Assembly (NCBI GenBank): GCA_017632095.1 | Contig: JAGBSA010000253.1 | Coordinates: forward strand, 1-6,087 | Length of the DNA: 6,087 nucleotides | DNA from: Bacteroidales bacterium | GTDB lineage: Bacteria > Bacteroidota > Bacteroidia > Bacteroidales > P3 | Reading direction: 5' to 3' | Part shown: positions 1-6,087 of the stretch, piece after piece | How the letters are laid out: each line of letters begins with the position of its first letter | Position numbering within the stretch: position 1 is the stretch's first letter | Notes under the pieces: generated by a model | The model's input: the letters and a program-made list of their open reading frames with translations, nothing else | Database searches by the model: none | What the model was told of the DNA's origin: nothing | Translations under genes and position numbers: made by a program

Positions 1-1
1 A

Positions 2-829
2 GAATATTACGCCAATGGCAAACCAAAAGTAGAAGCCTTCTACAAAGATGACAAATTAGATGGAAAAGCGACTTGGTGGTACGAAAATGGCAATAAAGAC
101 ATGGAGGGCGAATTAAAAGCCGACAAAAGAGAAGGTCACTGGATCTACTACTACAAAAGCAATGGCGAAAAGGGAAGTGAAGGTAAATACTCAAACGATA
201 AAGAAACAGGTCGTTGGACTTACTACTACGAAACCAAAGAAAAATGGATGGAAGGAGAGTATAACGACGGCAAACGCTTAGGATTGTGGATTACATACTA
301 CGAAGACGGGAAGGTACACCACAAGGGAAGCTATGTAAACGGCGAAGAAGAAGGCGTTTGGCAAACATGGTACAAAGATGGCAAGGTTTCTACACGAGGA
401 AACTTTGTTGCCGGCAAAATGAACGGCAATTGGGAAGTCTTTTATCCAGATGGACTTCGTAAAACTCAAACATCTTACAAAGACGACTTGAAAAACGGAG
501 TAGAAAACCTTTATGACGAAAACGGAGACTTATATCAAAAAGCCTTTTACACCGAAGGAGTGTTAAACGGACTTTGGGAGAAATATCTACATGGCACACT
601 TATAGAAAAAGGTCTTTACAAAAACGGCAAGAAAGAAGGCAATTGGGTTTTCTTTTCTCCAAATGGAGCAAAGCAAAGAGAACAAGAATTTAGTGAAGGC
701 AAACCTAACGGTCGTTGGGTGGAATACTATTCAGCCGACAAGAAGTCTGCCGAAGGCGAATACAAGAACGGCATCAAGAGTGGCACGTGGAAGAATTATG
801 ATAGAAGCGGAAAAGTAAAATCATCTACA
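2..829 (+). repeat. Protein-level tandem repeats (MORN_2 type), about 11 units
   Basis: The period is about 69-75 bp in the DNA. Each unit has an aromatic pair, a D/N-G turn, a second aromatic-x-x-G-K step and a G-x-W near its end. The units have diverged in sequence, so this is an old array rather than a fresh DNA-level duplication, although short identical strings recur: tacaaagatg occurs near 43 and 371. One unit, around residues 149-160 of the visible protein (near 446-480), lacks the usual G-Y/F spacing and reads GLRKTQTSYKDD. Unit edges are approximate because they were set by eye. Confidence 0.8.
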
Positions 830-838
830 AAATTCTAA
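2..838 (+). CDS. MORN_2 / YwqK-family repeat protein, 5' end outside window
   Basis: The frame is open from the left edge to the TAA at 836-838, giving 278 visible residues; the true start, and any signal peptide, lie upstream. The internal ATG at 101 falls inside a repeat and is not a credible start. The whole visible protein is a tandem array of units of about 23-25 residues of the type YY.(D/N)GK....G.Y..GK..G.W, the MORN_2 pattern (for example YYEDGKVHHKG followed by YVNGEEEGVW). I count about eleven units and a short terminal one. Such proteins are often auto-named 'YwqK family antitoxin', but that label rests on weak family naming. No toxin partner is visible here, and the downstream gene is an unrelated membrane enzyme. 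Repeat proteins of this sort in Bacteroidota are often secreted or cell-surface proteins, which cannot be tested without the N-terminus. The role is unknown; the family assignment is solid. It lies 52 nt before the UbiA gene with no terminator visible between them. Confidence 0.88.
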   Translation, partial: EYYANGKPKVEAFYKDDKLDGKATWWYENGNKDMEGELKADKREGHWIYYYKSNGEKGSEGKYSNDKETGRWTYYYETKEKWMEGEYNDGKRLGLWITYYEDGKVHHKGSYVNGEEEGVWQTWYKDGKVSTRGNFVAGKMNGNWEVFYPDGLRKTQTSYKDDLKNGVENLYDENGDLYQKAFYTEGVLNGLWEKYLHGTLIEKGLYKNGKKEGNWVFFSPNGAKQREQEFSEGKPNGRWVEYYSADKKSAEGEYKNGIKSGTWKNYDRSGKVKSSTKF

Positions 839-890
839 CCCACAAAACAAAGACAACACCACACAATAGCAATAAAAAAACAAATCAAAA

Positions 891-1853
891 ATGGCAAAAA
901 GCATATTGGGACTTACACGTTGGAAAACAATTCTTACAATAGCAATATCACTAATAGCAACAAGAATATTCATCATAGATTATTTCTACACAGGACTTAC
1001 AATGAGTCCAACCGTTCCTATATCGCATTACTCAATCTTTGTATTGGCAACAATTTTGTTTTCTATCGCAGCAAGCATATTTAACGAATACGCAAATCAA
1101 GCTCAATACAAACAAATCAGACCCGAAATACAATACATAGGAAACGTAATAAGTGAAAAAACATCTTTGATTTTGTCTTATTCATTTGCAGGGGTGTTTA
1201 TCGCAACTTGCTATATCATTGGAGCAATCAATGGATTTCTTCATTTAGGTTCAATAGCCATAGCCATAGTATTTGCAATATATCTTTATATAACGAAATA
1301 TAAATACACCTATTTCTCAGGAAAACTTATCCTATCATTACTTTACGCACTATTATTCTTACTCCCAATAGTCTTTGAAGTCTTTTGCCTAATGTCAAAA
1401 GAAGATCTATTTAGAGCAATCGGAGCTCAACAGATAATACCTCTATTTCAAATCGGACTATTCTTTGCATCATTTGCATTCATACTAACATTCCTTACAG
1501 AGATAACAAAAGACCTAAGAGACGAAGAAGATGACACCATCTTAGGAAGCAAAACCTTTGTCACAAATTTTGGAGAAAAACTCACAAAAGGCTGTGCTTA
1601 TTTCTTCACGCTTTTATTGATAGCAGCCGTAGCCTATTTCCAAATACGCTATTATCAACATAGCAAATCGATGATAGTAGTTGGAATGTCTTTATTAGTT
1701 CATCTTCCATTGCTTTACTATATGAAAGAGTTGAAATCAGCAAACGCAATACAAGATCACGATTTCTTGGTAAAGCTACTTAATATGGTATTCATATCAC
1801 TGCTTTTTGCTACCACCACTGTAAAATACATAATGACAAATGCAGTTGTCTAA
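891..1853 (+). CDS. UbiA-superfamily membrane prenyltransferase homologue with degenerate first Asp motif
   Basis: The protein has 320 residues with about nine hydrophobic segments (roughly 12-29, 45-63, 94-113, 118-135, 144-165, 182-202, 233-250, 260-278, 295-313). UbiA enzymes move a prenyl group from an isoprenoid diphosphate to an acceptor, using Mg2+ held by two Asp-rich loops. The second loop is intact: EITKDLRDEEDD, with D208, D211 and D215, followed by the usual LGSKTF. The first loop, normally NDxxDxxxD, reads NEYANQAQY (residues 65-73), so its three Asp are E, N and Y, while the following IRPE and G.VIS stretch is still recognisable. The Asn usually found in the N-terminal RxxN is T13. 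The nearest families are the geranylgeranylglycerol-phosphate transferase-like proteins annotated in Bacteroidota. Substrate and catalytic activity cannot be assigned. The start at 891 gives the normal family N-terminus and has an A-rich leader without Shine-Dalgarno. The 3' end overlaps maf by 14 nt, which implies co-transcription. Confidence 0.85.
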   Translation: MAKSILGLTRWKTILTIAISLIATRIFIIDYFYTGLTMSPTVPISHYSIFVLATILFSIAASIFNEYANQAQYKQIRPEIQYIGNVISEKTSLILSYSFAGVFIATCYIIGAINGFLHLGSIAIAIVFAIYLYITKYKYTYFSGKLILSLLYALLFLLPIVFEVFCLMSKEDLFRAIGAQQIIPLFQIGLFFASFAFILTFLTEITKDLRDEEDDTILGSKTFVTNFGEKLTKGCAYFFTLLLIAAVAYFQIRYYQHSKSMIVVGMSLLVHLPLLYYMKELKSANAIQDHDFLVKLLNMVFISLLFATTTVKYIMTNAVV

Positions 1854-2427
1854 ACTTTTATCCACACATATAATCCTCGCATCTCAATCTCCAAGACGCT
1901 TACAATTGCTTCAACAAATGGGATTTCAAGTTACAACAGTCCCACTCGATGTAGAAGAAACCGTAAACGAAAACTTGCCCGATTGGAAGATAGCAGAAGA
2001 ATTATCTCTCATAAAAAACAAAGCCTACACCAAAGAAATAAATGATGGTTCTGTACTTATAACAGCCGACACTTTGGTTTTCGCAGATGGAACCCCTCTT
2101 GGGAAACCTCAAAATGAAGAACAAGCAAGAAAATATCTTGAACTTCTAAGTGGTAAAGCTCATAAAGTGATAACCGCATGCACATTGAGAAGCCGCAAAC
2201 AAGAAATCACCTTTCACCAAACAGCAATGGTGCATTTCAAACCTCTATCCAAAGAAGAAATCTCCTACTATATAGAAACCTATCGTCCATTTGACAAAGC
2301 AGGAGCCTATGGCATTCAAGAATGGATAGGATTGATTGGAATAGAACGAATAGACGGTGACTACTATACAATCATGGGCTTACCGTGTCAAAGAATTTTC
2401 TCAAGCTTACTTCAACTTGAATTGTAG
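1840..2427 (+). CDS. maf: Maf-family nucleoside triphosphate pyrophosphatase
   Basis: This 195-residue cytoplasmic protein has the normal Maf length. Maf proteins of the YhdE type hydrolyse dTTP/UTP and some modified nucleotides to the monophosphate plus diphosphate, acting as house-cleaning enzymes and linked to septum formation in some bacteria. Visible motifs are the N-terminal ILASQSPRR (residues 12-20, phosphate binding), ITADT (74-78, with D77 as probable metal/catalytic Asp), GKP (88-90), DKAGAYGIQ (152-160) and the C-terminal IDGDYYTIMGLP (171-182). All family signatures are present, so it should be active. The ATG lies inside the UbiA gene in another frame (14-nt overlap), a spacing that suggests translational coupling; no better start exists close to the ILASQSPRR motif. 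UbiA-maf adjacency is, to my knowledge, common in Bacteroidales. The exact substrate (dTTP/UTP type versus m7GTP type) is inferred only. Confidence 0.95.
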   Translation: MQLSKLLSTHIILASQSPRRLQLLQQMGFQVTTVPLDVEETVNENLPDWKIAEELSLIKNKAYTKEINDGSVLITADTLVFADGTPLGKPQNEEQARKYLELLSGKAHKVITACTLRSRKQEITFHQTAMVHFKPLSKEEISYYIETYRPFDKAGAYGIQEWIGLIGIERIDGDYYTIMGLPCQRIFSSLLQLEL

Positions 2428-2471
2428 TATAAATCAAAGCATTATCCCAAACAAAGAGTCAAGAAAATAAA

Positions 2472-2521
2472 TCTTCGTTTTAGAAAAGTTGAATTCAAGT
2501 TTCAGAAAATTAAAACGAAGA
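2472..2521. repeat. 11-bp perfect inverted repeat, 28-nt loop
   Basis: The left arm tcttcgtttta (2472-2482) is exactly complementary to the right arm taaaacgaaga (2511-2521). Centred in the spacer is a separate 10-bp perfect palindrome, ttgaattcaa (2489-2498). The arms are A/T-rich and no T-run follows, so it is a poor intrinsic terminator. It could be a regulator binding site or an RNA structure in the maf 3' UTR. The repeat is seen directly; its function is not known. Confidence 0.6.
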
Positions 2522-2542
2522 AAGAAAAATGTGAAACGAAGA
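2513..2542 (+). repeat. Direct repeat aaacgaaga, copies 21 bp apart
   Basis: aaacgaaga occurs at 2513-2521 and again at 2534-2542. The first copy is the right arm of the inverted repeat, so the left arm at 2472-2480 can pair with either copy. The 21-bp spacing is about two helical turns, which would put two bound protein units on one face of the DNA. No known operator was recognised. Confidence 0.5.
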
Positions 2543-2583
2543 CTTTTTTTGCGAAAAATAAGGTCTTAAGTGGGCTTTTTTTT
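2539..2583 (+). terminator. Possible weak intrinsic terminator after maf
   Basis: aagac (2539-2543) pairs with gtctt (2563-2567), and the stem continues inward through a T-run facing an A-run with one wobble and one mismatch, closing on a loop near 2551-2555. The eight-T run at 2576-2583 starts eight bases after the stem. The stem is poor in G/C and the T-run is not directly adjacent, so termination may be weak. The position, 112 nt after the maf stop and ahead of the sufC promoter candidate, fits the end of the upstream unit. Confidence 0.35.
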
Positions 2584-2592
2584 GTAATATTG
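2581..2592 (+). promoter_or_regulatory. Candidate Bacteroidota promoter for sufCD-nadK-dxr (-7 TAATATTG)
   Basis: TAATATTG (2585-2592) matches the Bacteroidota -7 consensus TAnnTTTG at all but one position and is preceded directly by tttg (2581-2584). No convincing -33 TTTG is seen about 20 bp upstream. Transcription would start near 2598-2600, leaving a leader of about 30 nt. The leader has no Shine-Dalgarno but is A-rich just before the sufC ATG, as is common in this phylum. Confidence 0.45.
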
Positions 2593-2628
2593 CAAATTCT
2601 TTTAATGGAAAAATAAATAATCTGACAT

Positions 2629-3393
2629 ATGGCTTTATTGGAGATAAGAGATTTACATGCGAAGATAGGAGAAAGAGAGATTCTCAAGGGAGTTAATTTG
2701 ACTGTAAACAGCGGAGAAGTTCACGCAATAATGGGTCCTAACGGTAATGGCAAGAGTACGTTGGCCTCAGTCATAGCCGGCAAAGATACTTTCACGGTTA
2801 CTCAAGGTGAGGTCTTGTTTAAGGGTAAGGATTTATTGTCTTTGCCTGTCGAAGCGAGAGCTGCAGAAGGCGTATTTTTGGGATTTCAATATCCTGTGGA
2901 GATTCCCGGCGTTAGTATTACGAATTTCATGCGTACTGCAATAAACGAGCAACGTAAATACAAGGGACTTGATCCTATGAGTGCGAAAGAATTTCTTGCA
3001 CTTATGGAAGAGAAGAAAAAAGTGGTGCAACTGACAAGCAATTTGGCTAATCGCTCTGTCAATGAAGGATTCTCAGGAGGCGAAAAGAAGAAAAACGAAA
3101 TTTTTCAAATGGCTATGCTCAACCCAACTTTGTCTATCTTGGACGAAACAGACTCCGGCTTGGATATAGATGCGTTACGAATTGTTGCCGGCGGAGTTAA
3201 TGCTCTTAAAACCAAAGATAACGCAACCATAGTTATAACTCACTATCAACGATTGTTGGATTATATAGTTCCGGACTTTGTTCACGTTTTGTATGAAGGC
3301 AGAATAGTTAAGAGTGGCGACAAATCATTGGCCTTAGACTTGGAAGAAAAAGGCTATGAGTGGATAAAGCAAGAATTAGAAAAAGAAAGATAA
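2629..3393 (+). CDS. sufC: SufC, ATPase of the SufBCD Fe-S cluster scaffold
   Basis: This 254-residue ABC-type ATPase is of normal SufC length. SufC binds SufB and SufD in the cytoplasm (SufBC2D complex), and its ATP-driven dimerisation reshapes the scaffold for Fe-S cluster assembly. In order, the protein shows Walker A GPNGNGKST (36-44), Q-loop Q87 in GFQYP, the SufC-specific signature FSGGEKKKNE (148-157), Walker B ending in LDE (D172, E173), D-loop SGLD (176-179) and the switch His H205 in ITHYQRLL. All catalytic residues are present, and the signature separates it from transporter ATPases, as does the lack of membrane partners. The ATG at 2629 gives the usual family N-terminus. It is the first gene of its unit, with a candidate promoter about 37 nt upstream, and the sufD ATG follows its stop after one base. 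sufB, often directly upstream, is replaced here by maf. Confidence 0.97.
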   Translation: MALLEIRDLHAKIGEREILKGVNLTVNSGEVHAIMGPNGNGKSTLASVIAGKDTFTVTQGEVLFKGKDLLSLPVEARAAEGVFLGFQYPVEIPGVSITNFMRTAINEQRKYKGLDPMSAKEFLALMEEKKKVVQLTSNLANRSVNEGFSGGEKKKNEIFQMAMLNPTLSILDETDSGLDIDALRIVAGGVNALKTKDNATIVITHYQRLLDYIVPDFVHVLYEGRIVKSGDKSLALDLEEKGYEWIKQELEKER

Positions 3394-3394
3394 G

Positions 3395-4432
3395 ATGGGA
3401 TTCGAGAAATATTTCACTTCTTCGGGTTGTAATTGTCCTGAACTCAATACTGTGAAAATTCCTTTGAAAGATGGGAAACTTGAAAGCAAGATTGACCTGC
3501 CTGAAGAAGTAAAGGATAAGATTATATTTTGCGTTAATGATAACGGAATAAGCATAGAGGTGCTTGCAAACTGCTTTGTAGAAATTCCTTTGCAGATTCA
3601 AAATATCATATCAAGCAAAGCGGAAAGCATAAGCAGCATTAAGCTAAACCAAAACTCGCATCTGAAACTCGTACACTGCGATGACTCTTTGCCAAATACC
3701 GTTTGCGAACAACACAATAAACTTGACGTGATATTGAACGACGGTGCGTCTTTGGATTACTACAAATTGGAAAACATAAACGATTTTTCTTCAATCTATA
3801 CTAATGTAAACTTCACTCTCGGCAAAGATTCGGCATTAAAGACTTTCGGTTTGAGCCTCAATGGTCAAATAACATCGAACAAAATCAACGTAACGTTTAC
3901 TCAAAGTGGAGCCTCGGCAGATTTGAACGGGCTTTACCTTATAGATAAGCAACAAAAATCGTCCACAGAGGTAAAAGTAATGCACTGTTCTCCTAATTGC
4001 ACATCACGACAGTTGTTCAAAGGAATTGCAGACGACGTTTCGCAAGCCGATTTTCAAGGACATATTTTCGTGGATTATGGAGCTAAGGGAACAGAAGCTC
4101 TTCAGAGCAGTAAGAATATGCAATTAACCGATAAGGCTAAGGTAAATACTCAACCGTTTCTTGAAATCTACAATGACGATGTCAAATGTTCACATGGTGC
4201 ATCGGTGGGACAGTTGGACAAAGAGGCGTTATTCTATCTTAAATCAAGAGGTATCAGCGATAGAAGTGCAAAAATGTTGCTTATGTACGCATTTTGTGAA
4301 GAGGTGTTGGCGAAAAGCGATATTGTAGAGTTGAAAGAAAGCCTTGGAGATTTGATTAAACGACGATTAAACGGAGAGTTGTTGAGCTGTGGCGAATGTG
4401 TATTTCAATGCAGCAAGACATCAGAAGAATAA
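3395..4432 (+). CDS. sufD: SufD, Fe-S cluster assembly scaffold protein, short N-terminus
   Basis: SufD pairs with SufB through a right-handed beta-helix core and, with SufC, forms the cytoplasmic scaffold that builds Fe-S clusters. The C-terminal half is typical: a beta-helix with QADFQGHIFVDYGAKGT (217-233), then LEIYNDDVKCSHGASVGQL (256-274) with the conserved His H267, then the helical RGISDRSAKMLLMYAF (285-300). The end carries CGECVFQC (332-339), a Cys cluster that also resembles that of Bacteroidota homologues. At 345 residues it is about 80-100 shorter than usual (E. coli SufD has 423): the N-terminal helical domain is nearly absent and the core begins near residue 50. The ATG comes one base after the sufC stop, so this start is well supported; a longer start would have to lie inside sufC. 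The N-terminus has its own GCNC (11-14). nadK follows after 35 nt. The identity is firm; whether the short form is a family trait is unknown. Confidence 0.9.
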   Translation: MGFEKYFTSSGCNCPELNTVKIPLKDGKLESKIDLPEEVKDKIIFCVNDNGISIEVLANCFVEIPLQIQNIISSKAESISSIKLNQNSHLKLVHCDDSLPNTVCEQHNKLDVILNDGASLDYYKLENINDFSSIYTNVNFTLGKDSALKTFGLSLNGQITSNKINVTFTQSGASADLNGLYLIDKQQKSSTEVKVMHCSPNCTSRQLFKGIADDVSQADFQGHIFVDYGAKGTEALQSSKNMQLTDKAKVNTQPFLEIYNDDVKCSHGASVGQLDKEALFYLKSRGISDRSAKMLLMYAFCEEVLAKSDIVELKESLGDLIKRRLNGELLSCGECVFQCSKTSEE

Positions 4433-4467
4433 AACTTGCAATTATCTCAACGAAAGTCTGAAAGGGA

Positions 4468-5361
4468 ATGAGGATAGCGGTATTTGGTAAACTTCTAAGA
4501 AAGGAAGACTTGATTCATGTTCGCAATCTGTTTGAGCAGATTATGAATGAGAGTGGTTCTGTCTTGATTTTCGAAGATTTTTTGAAAGATTTGAACGAGC
4601 AATTCGAACTTTCGAAGGATTATTGCTTTGAATCTTTTTCCTTAAACGACGTTTCAAACTTGCAAGCCGACATTTTGTTTTCCCTTGGTGGCGATGGAAC
4701 TTTTTTAGACACGCTGTCCATTTGTGGAAAAGGAGACTTGCCTGTTTTAGGTATAAATTTAGGACATTTAGGTTTTCTTACAAGTGTCGGAAGAGAAGAT
4801 TGCGACAATTTATTGGAGAAACTAAAACATGGATTGTTCAAGATAGAGGAGCATTATTTGCTTAAAGCAGATTGGGAAGGTGCCACAAAAGAACATCTTG
4901 CGATAAACGAGGTTTGTGTCAGGGGTTTGTCTCCTTCAGAACTTTTAGAGACGGAAGTATATGTTAATGGCGAATATCTAAGTACTTATTCTTCTGACGG
5001 GCTTATTGCAGCTACTCCGACAGGTTCAACAGCCTATTCGATGAGTTGCGGAGGTCCAATCATAAGTCCTCAATCCAAATGTATATGTCTTACACCTATT
5101 TCACCACATAACCTAACTCATCGTCCTCTTATCATACCTGAAGATTCTGAAATAGAGTTTAGAATCTCTCATTCAAAGAATCAGGTCAGCTTACACTTGG
5201 ATTCACAAAATTATCTTTTGAATCCACCGGCTCGAATCTTGATAAGAAAAGCCGAGAAAAAGCTTAAATTGGTCAGAATGGAAAACAACAGTTTTTTCTC
5301 TGCAATAAGGAACAAATTGATGTGGGGAACCAATCTGAGAAACACAAACAAAAATGACTGA
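4468..5361 (+). CDS. nadK: NAD kinase (ATP-NAD kinase)
   Basis: This 297-residue cytoplasmic enzyme, of normal length, phosphorylates NAD+ at the 2'-hydroxyl of its adenosine ribose to give NADP+. Visible motifs are GGDGT (74-78, catalytic Asp and nucleotide-binding), GINLGHLGFLT (95-105), INE (146-148), the long glycine-rich segment SSDGLIAATPTGSTAY (175-190) followed by GGPIISP (195-201), and ISPHNLTHRPLIIPE (211-225). The C-terminal FFSAIRNKLMWG (276-287) is characteristic of Bacteroidota enzymes. An in-frame TGA ends at 4461, so ATG 4468 is the earliest possible start, and MRIAVFGK is the usual beginning. An AAAGGG lies directly against the ATG, too close for a normal Shine-Dalgarno. The gene is 35 nt after sufD and overlaps dxr by 8 nt. 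No separate promoter or terminator was seen, so it is likely in one transcript with sufCD and dxr. Confidence 0.97.
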   Translation: MRIAVFGKLLRKEDLIHVRNLFEQIMNESGSVLIFEDFLKDLNEQFELSKDYCFESFSLNDVSNLQADILFSLGGDGTFLDTLSICGKGDLPVLGINLGHLGFLTSVGREDCDNLLEKLKHGLFKIEEHYLLKADWEGATKEHLAINEVCVRGLSPSELLETEVYVNGEYLSTYSSDGLIAATPTGSTAYSMSCGGPIISPQSKCICLTPISPHNLTHRPLIIPEDSEIEFRISHSKNQVSLHLDSQNYLLNPPARILIRKAEKKLKLVRMENNSFFSAIRNKLMWGTNLRNTNKND

Positions 5362-6087
5362 AAAGAAAAGAATAGCTATATTGGGTTCAACAGGTTCTAT
5401 TGGCAAACAGGCATTGGATGTGATAAGTCAGCATAGCGATTTACTCACTGCCGAAGTGCTGACAGCAAATAATCAAGCCGATGAACTGATTGCTCAAGCC
5501 CTTAAATTCAAACCTAACTGCGTTGTTATTGCAAACAAGGATTTGTATCCGAAAGTAAAGGAAGCATTGAAGGATACAGAGACTAAGGTGTTTGCAGGTA
5601 GCGAATCGATAAACGATGTTGTACAATTGGATTGTGTAGATGTCGTTTTGACTGCCCTTGTCGGCTTTTCGGGTTTGCGACCAACCGTTAAAGCAATCGA
5701 AAGTGGCAAAGTGATAGCCTTATCCAACAAAGAAACACTCGTAGTCGGCGGAGAATACATCAGCCGCTTAGCAGTAGAAAAGCGAGTTGCCGTTTTGCCG
5801 GTCGATTCTGAGCATTCGGCGATTTTTCAGTGCCTTTGCGGAGAGGCAAACAACAAAATACGCACGATTTATTTGACTGCATCGGGTGGACCTTTCAGAA
5901 CAATGAGCTTAAAGCAAATGGAGGAAGTCTCAGTTGCCGAAGCATTAAAGCATCCTAATTGGTCGATGGGACGAAAGGTTACAATAGATTCCGCAAGTAT
6001 GATGAACAAAGGCTTAGAGATGATAGAAGCAAAATGGTTGTTCGGAGTAGATTCACAAAACATCAAAGCGGTTGTTCATCCTCAAAG
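5354..6087 (+). CDS. dxr: 1-deoxy-D-xylulose 5-phosphate reductoisomerase, 3' end outside window
   Basis: The reading frame starts at ATG 5354 and stays open to the right edge, giving 244 residues of a protein usually near 385-400. Dxr converts 1-deoxy-D-xylulose 5-phosphate to 2-C-methyl-D-erythritol 4-phosphate with NADPH and a divalent metal, the first committed step of the MEP isoprenoid pathway. The N-terminal GSTGSIG (11-17) is the NADPH-binding loop; then come ALSNKETLV (122-130), the metal/substrate site VDSEHSAIFQ (150-159) with D151 and E153, ASGGPF (176-181), HPNW (200-203) and DSASMMNKGLEMIEA (212-226) with N218, K219 and E222. These match the known active-site residues, so the visible part looks intact. 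The start overlaps the nadK stop (ATGACTGA, 8 nt), which suggests translational coupling. The right edge lies within the HPQ segment, before the C-terminal helical domain. Confidence 0.97.
   Translation, partial: MTEKKRIAILGSTGSIGKQALDVISQHSDLLTAEVLTANNQADELIAQALKFKPNCVVIANKDLYPKVKEALKDTETKVFAGSESINDVVQLDCVDVVLTALVGFSGLRPTVKAIESGKVIALSNKETLVVGGEYISRLAVEKRVAVLPVDSEHSAIFQCLCGEANNKIRTIYLTASGGPFRTMSLKQMEEVSVAEALKHPNWSMGRKVTIDSASMMNKGLEMIEAKWLFGVDSQNIKAVVHPQ

Noticed and set aside
278..599. Minus-strand open frames across the repeat-protein gene
   Set aside because: They are antisense to a clearly coding repeat array, resemble no family and have no supporting start context.
839..890. Possible promoter or terminator between the repeat-protein gene and the UbiA gene
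   Set aside because: The 52 bases are A/C-rich with no hairpin, no T-run and no TAnnTTTG-like element.
1858..1866. Perfect DnaA-box-like TTATCCACA near the start of maf, with a possible TTTTCCACA on the minus strand at 4723-4731
   Set aside because: The two sites are far apart and both lie inside well-conserved coding sequence; there is no cluster of boxes, no AT-rich unwinding element beside them and no dnaA or dnaN gene. Isolated 9-mers are compatible with chance.
2428..2628. Small RNA or riboswitch gene in the maf-sufC gap
   Set aside because: Apart from the A/T-rich repeats described, no known riboswitch core or tRNA-like fold is recognisable, and there is too little G/C for a stable structured RNA.
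3308..3601. Minus-strand open frame of 97 codons across the sufC-sufD junction
   Set aside because: It is a shadow of two well-identified genes; its translation shows no recognisable domain.
841..5361. Apparent change of G/C skew from the UbiA-maf genes (C above G, for example 14 C and 5 G in 1321-1380) to the suf-nadK part (for example 16 G and 7 C in 4501-4560)
   Set aside because: sufD at 3661-3720 goes the other way (16 C, 9 G), and the membrane-protein and glycine-rich compositions affect the counts. It is not a clean switch and does not support an origin or a recent insertion boundary.
5203..6066. Several minus-strand open frames across the nadK end and dxr
   Set aside because: They are opposite a dxr frame in which all active-site motifs are readable, so they are not genes.

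Overview
The window is AT-rich and reads as chromosomal DNA of a member of the Bacteroidota, most likely the order Bacteroidales. The evidence is the A-rich leaders without clear Shine-Dalgarno sequences, a NAD kinase ending in the lineage-typical FFSAIRNKLMWG tail, a SufD with a Cys-rich end (CGECVFQC), and a UbiA-family gene overlapping maf. All genes lie on the + strand. I see no tRNA, rRNA, CRISPR array, insertion sequence or phage gene.

Region 1 (1-2427): the 3' part of a gene for a long MORN_2/YwqK-type repeat protein, open at the left edge; then a UbiA-superfamily membrane prenyltransferase homologue whose first Asp-rich motif is degenerate; then maf, a nucleotide pyrophosphatase overlapping it by 14 nt.

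Region 2 (2428-2628): the only sizeable intergenic gap. It holds an 11-bp perfect inverted repeat, an extra direct copy of one arm, a weak hairpin followed by eight T, and a Bacteroidota-like -7 promoter element (TAATATTG) before sufC. It probably separates two transcription units.

Region 3 (2629-6087): a tight gene string sufC-sufD-nadK-dxr, with dxr cut by the right edge. SufC and SufD are two of the three SufBCD Fe-S scaffold proteins. NadK makes NADP+, whose reduced form is used by Dxr in the first committed step of the MEP isoprenoid pathway; two later MEP enzymes, IspG and IspH, are 4Fe-4S proteins. The grouping is thus biochemically coherent, although that link is inference. sufB and sufS, usually beside sufC and sufD, are not in this window, and SufD is about 80-100 residues shorter than usual.

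Most of the window is ordinary core metabolism. The points that merit a second look are the degenerate UbiA motif, the short SufD in a partial suf cluster, and the switch-like repeats before sufC. I found no convincing evidence for an undescribed system.
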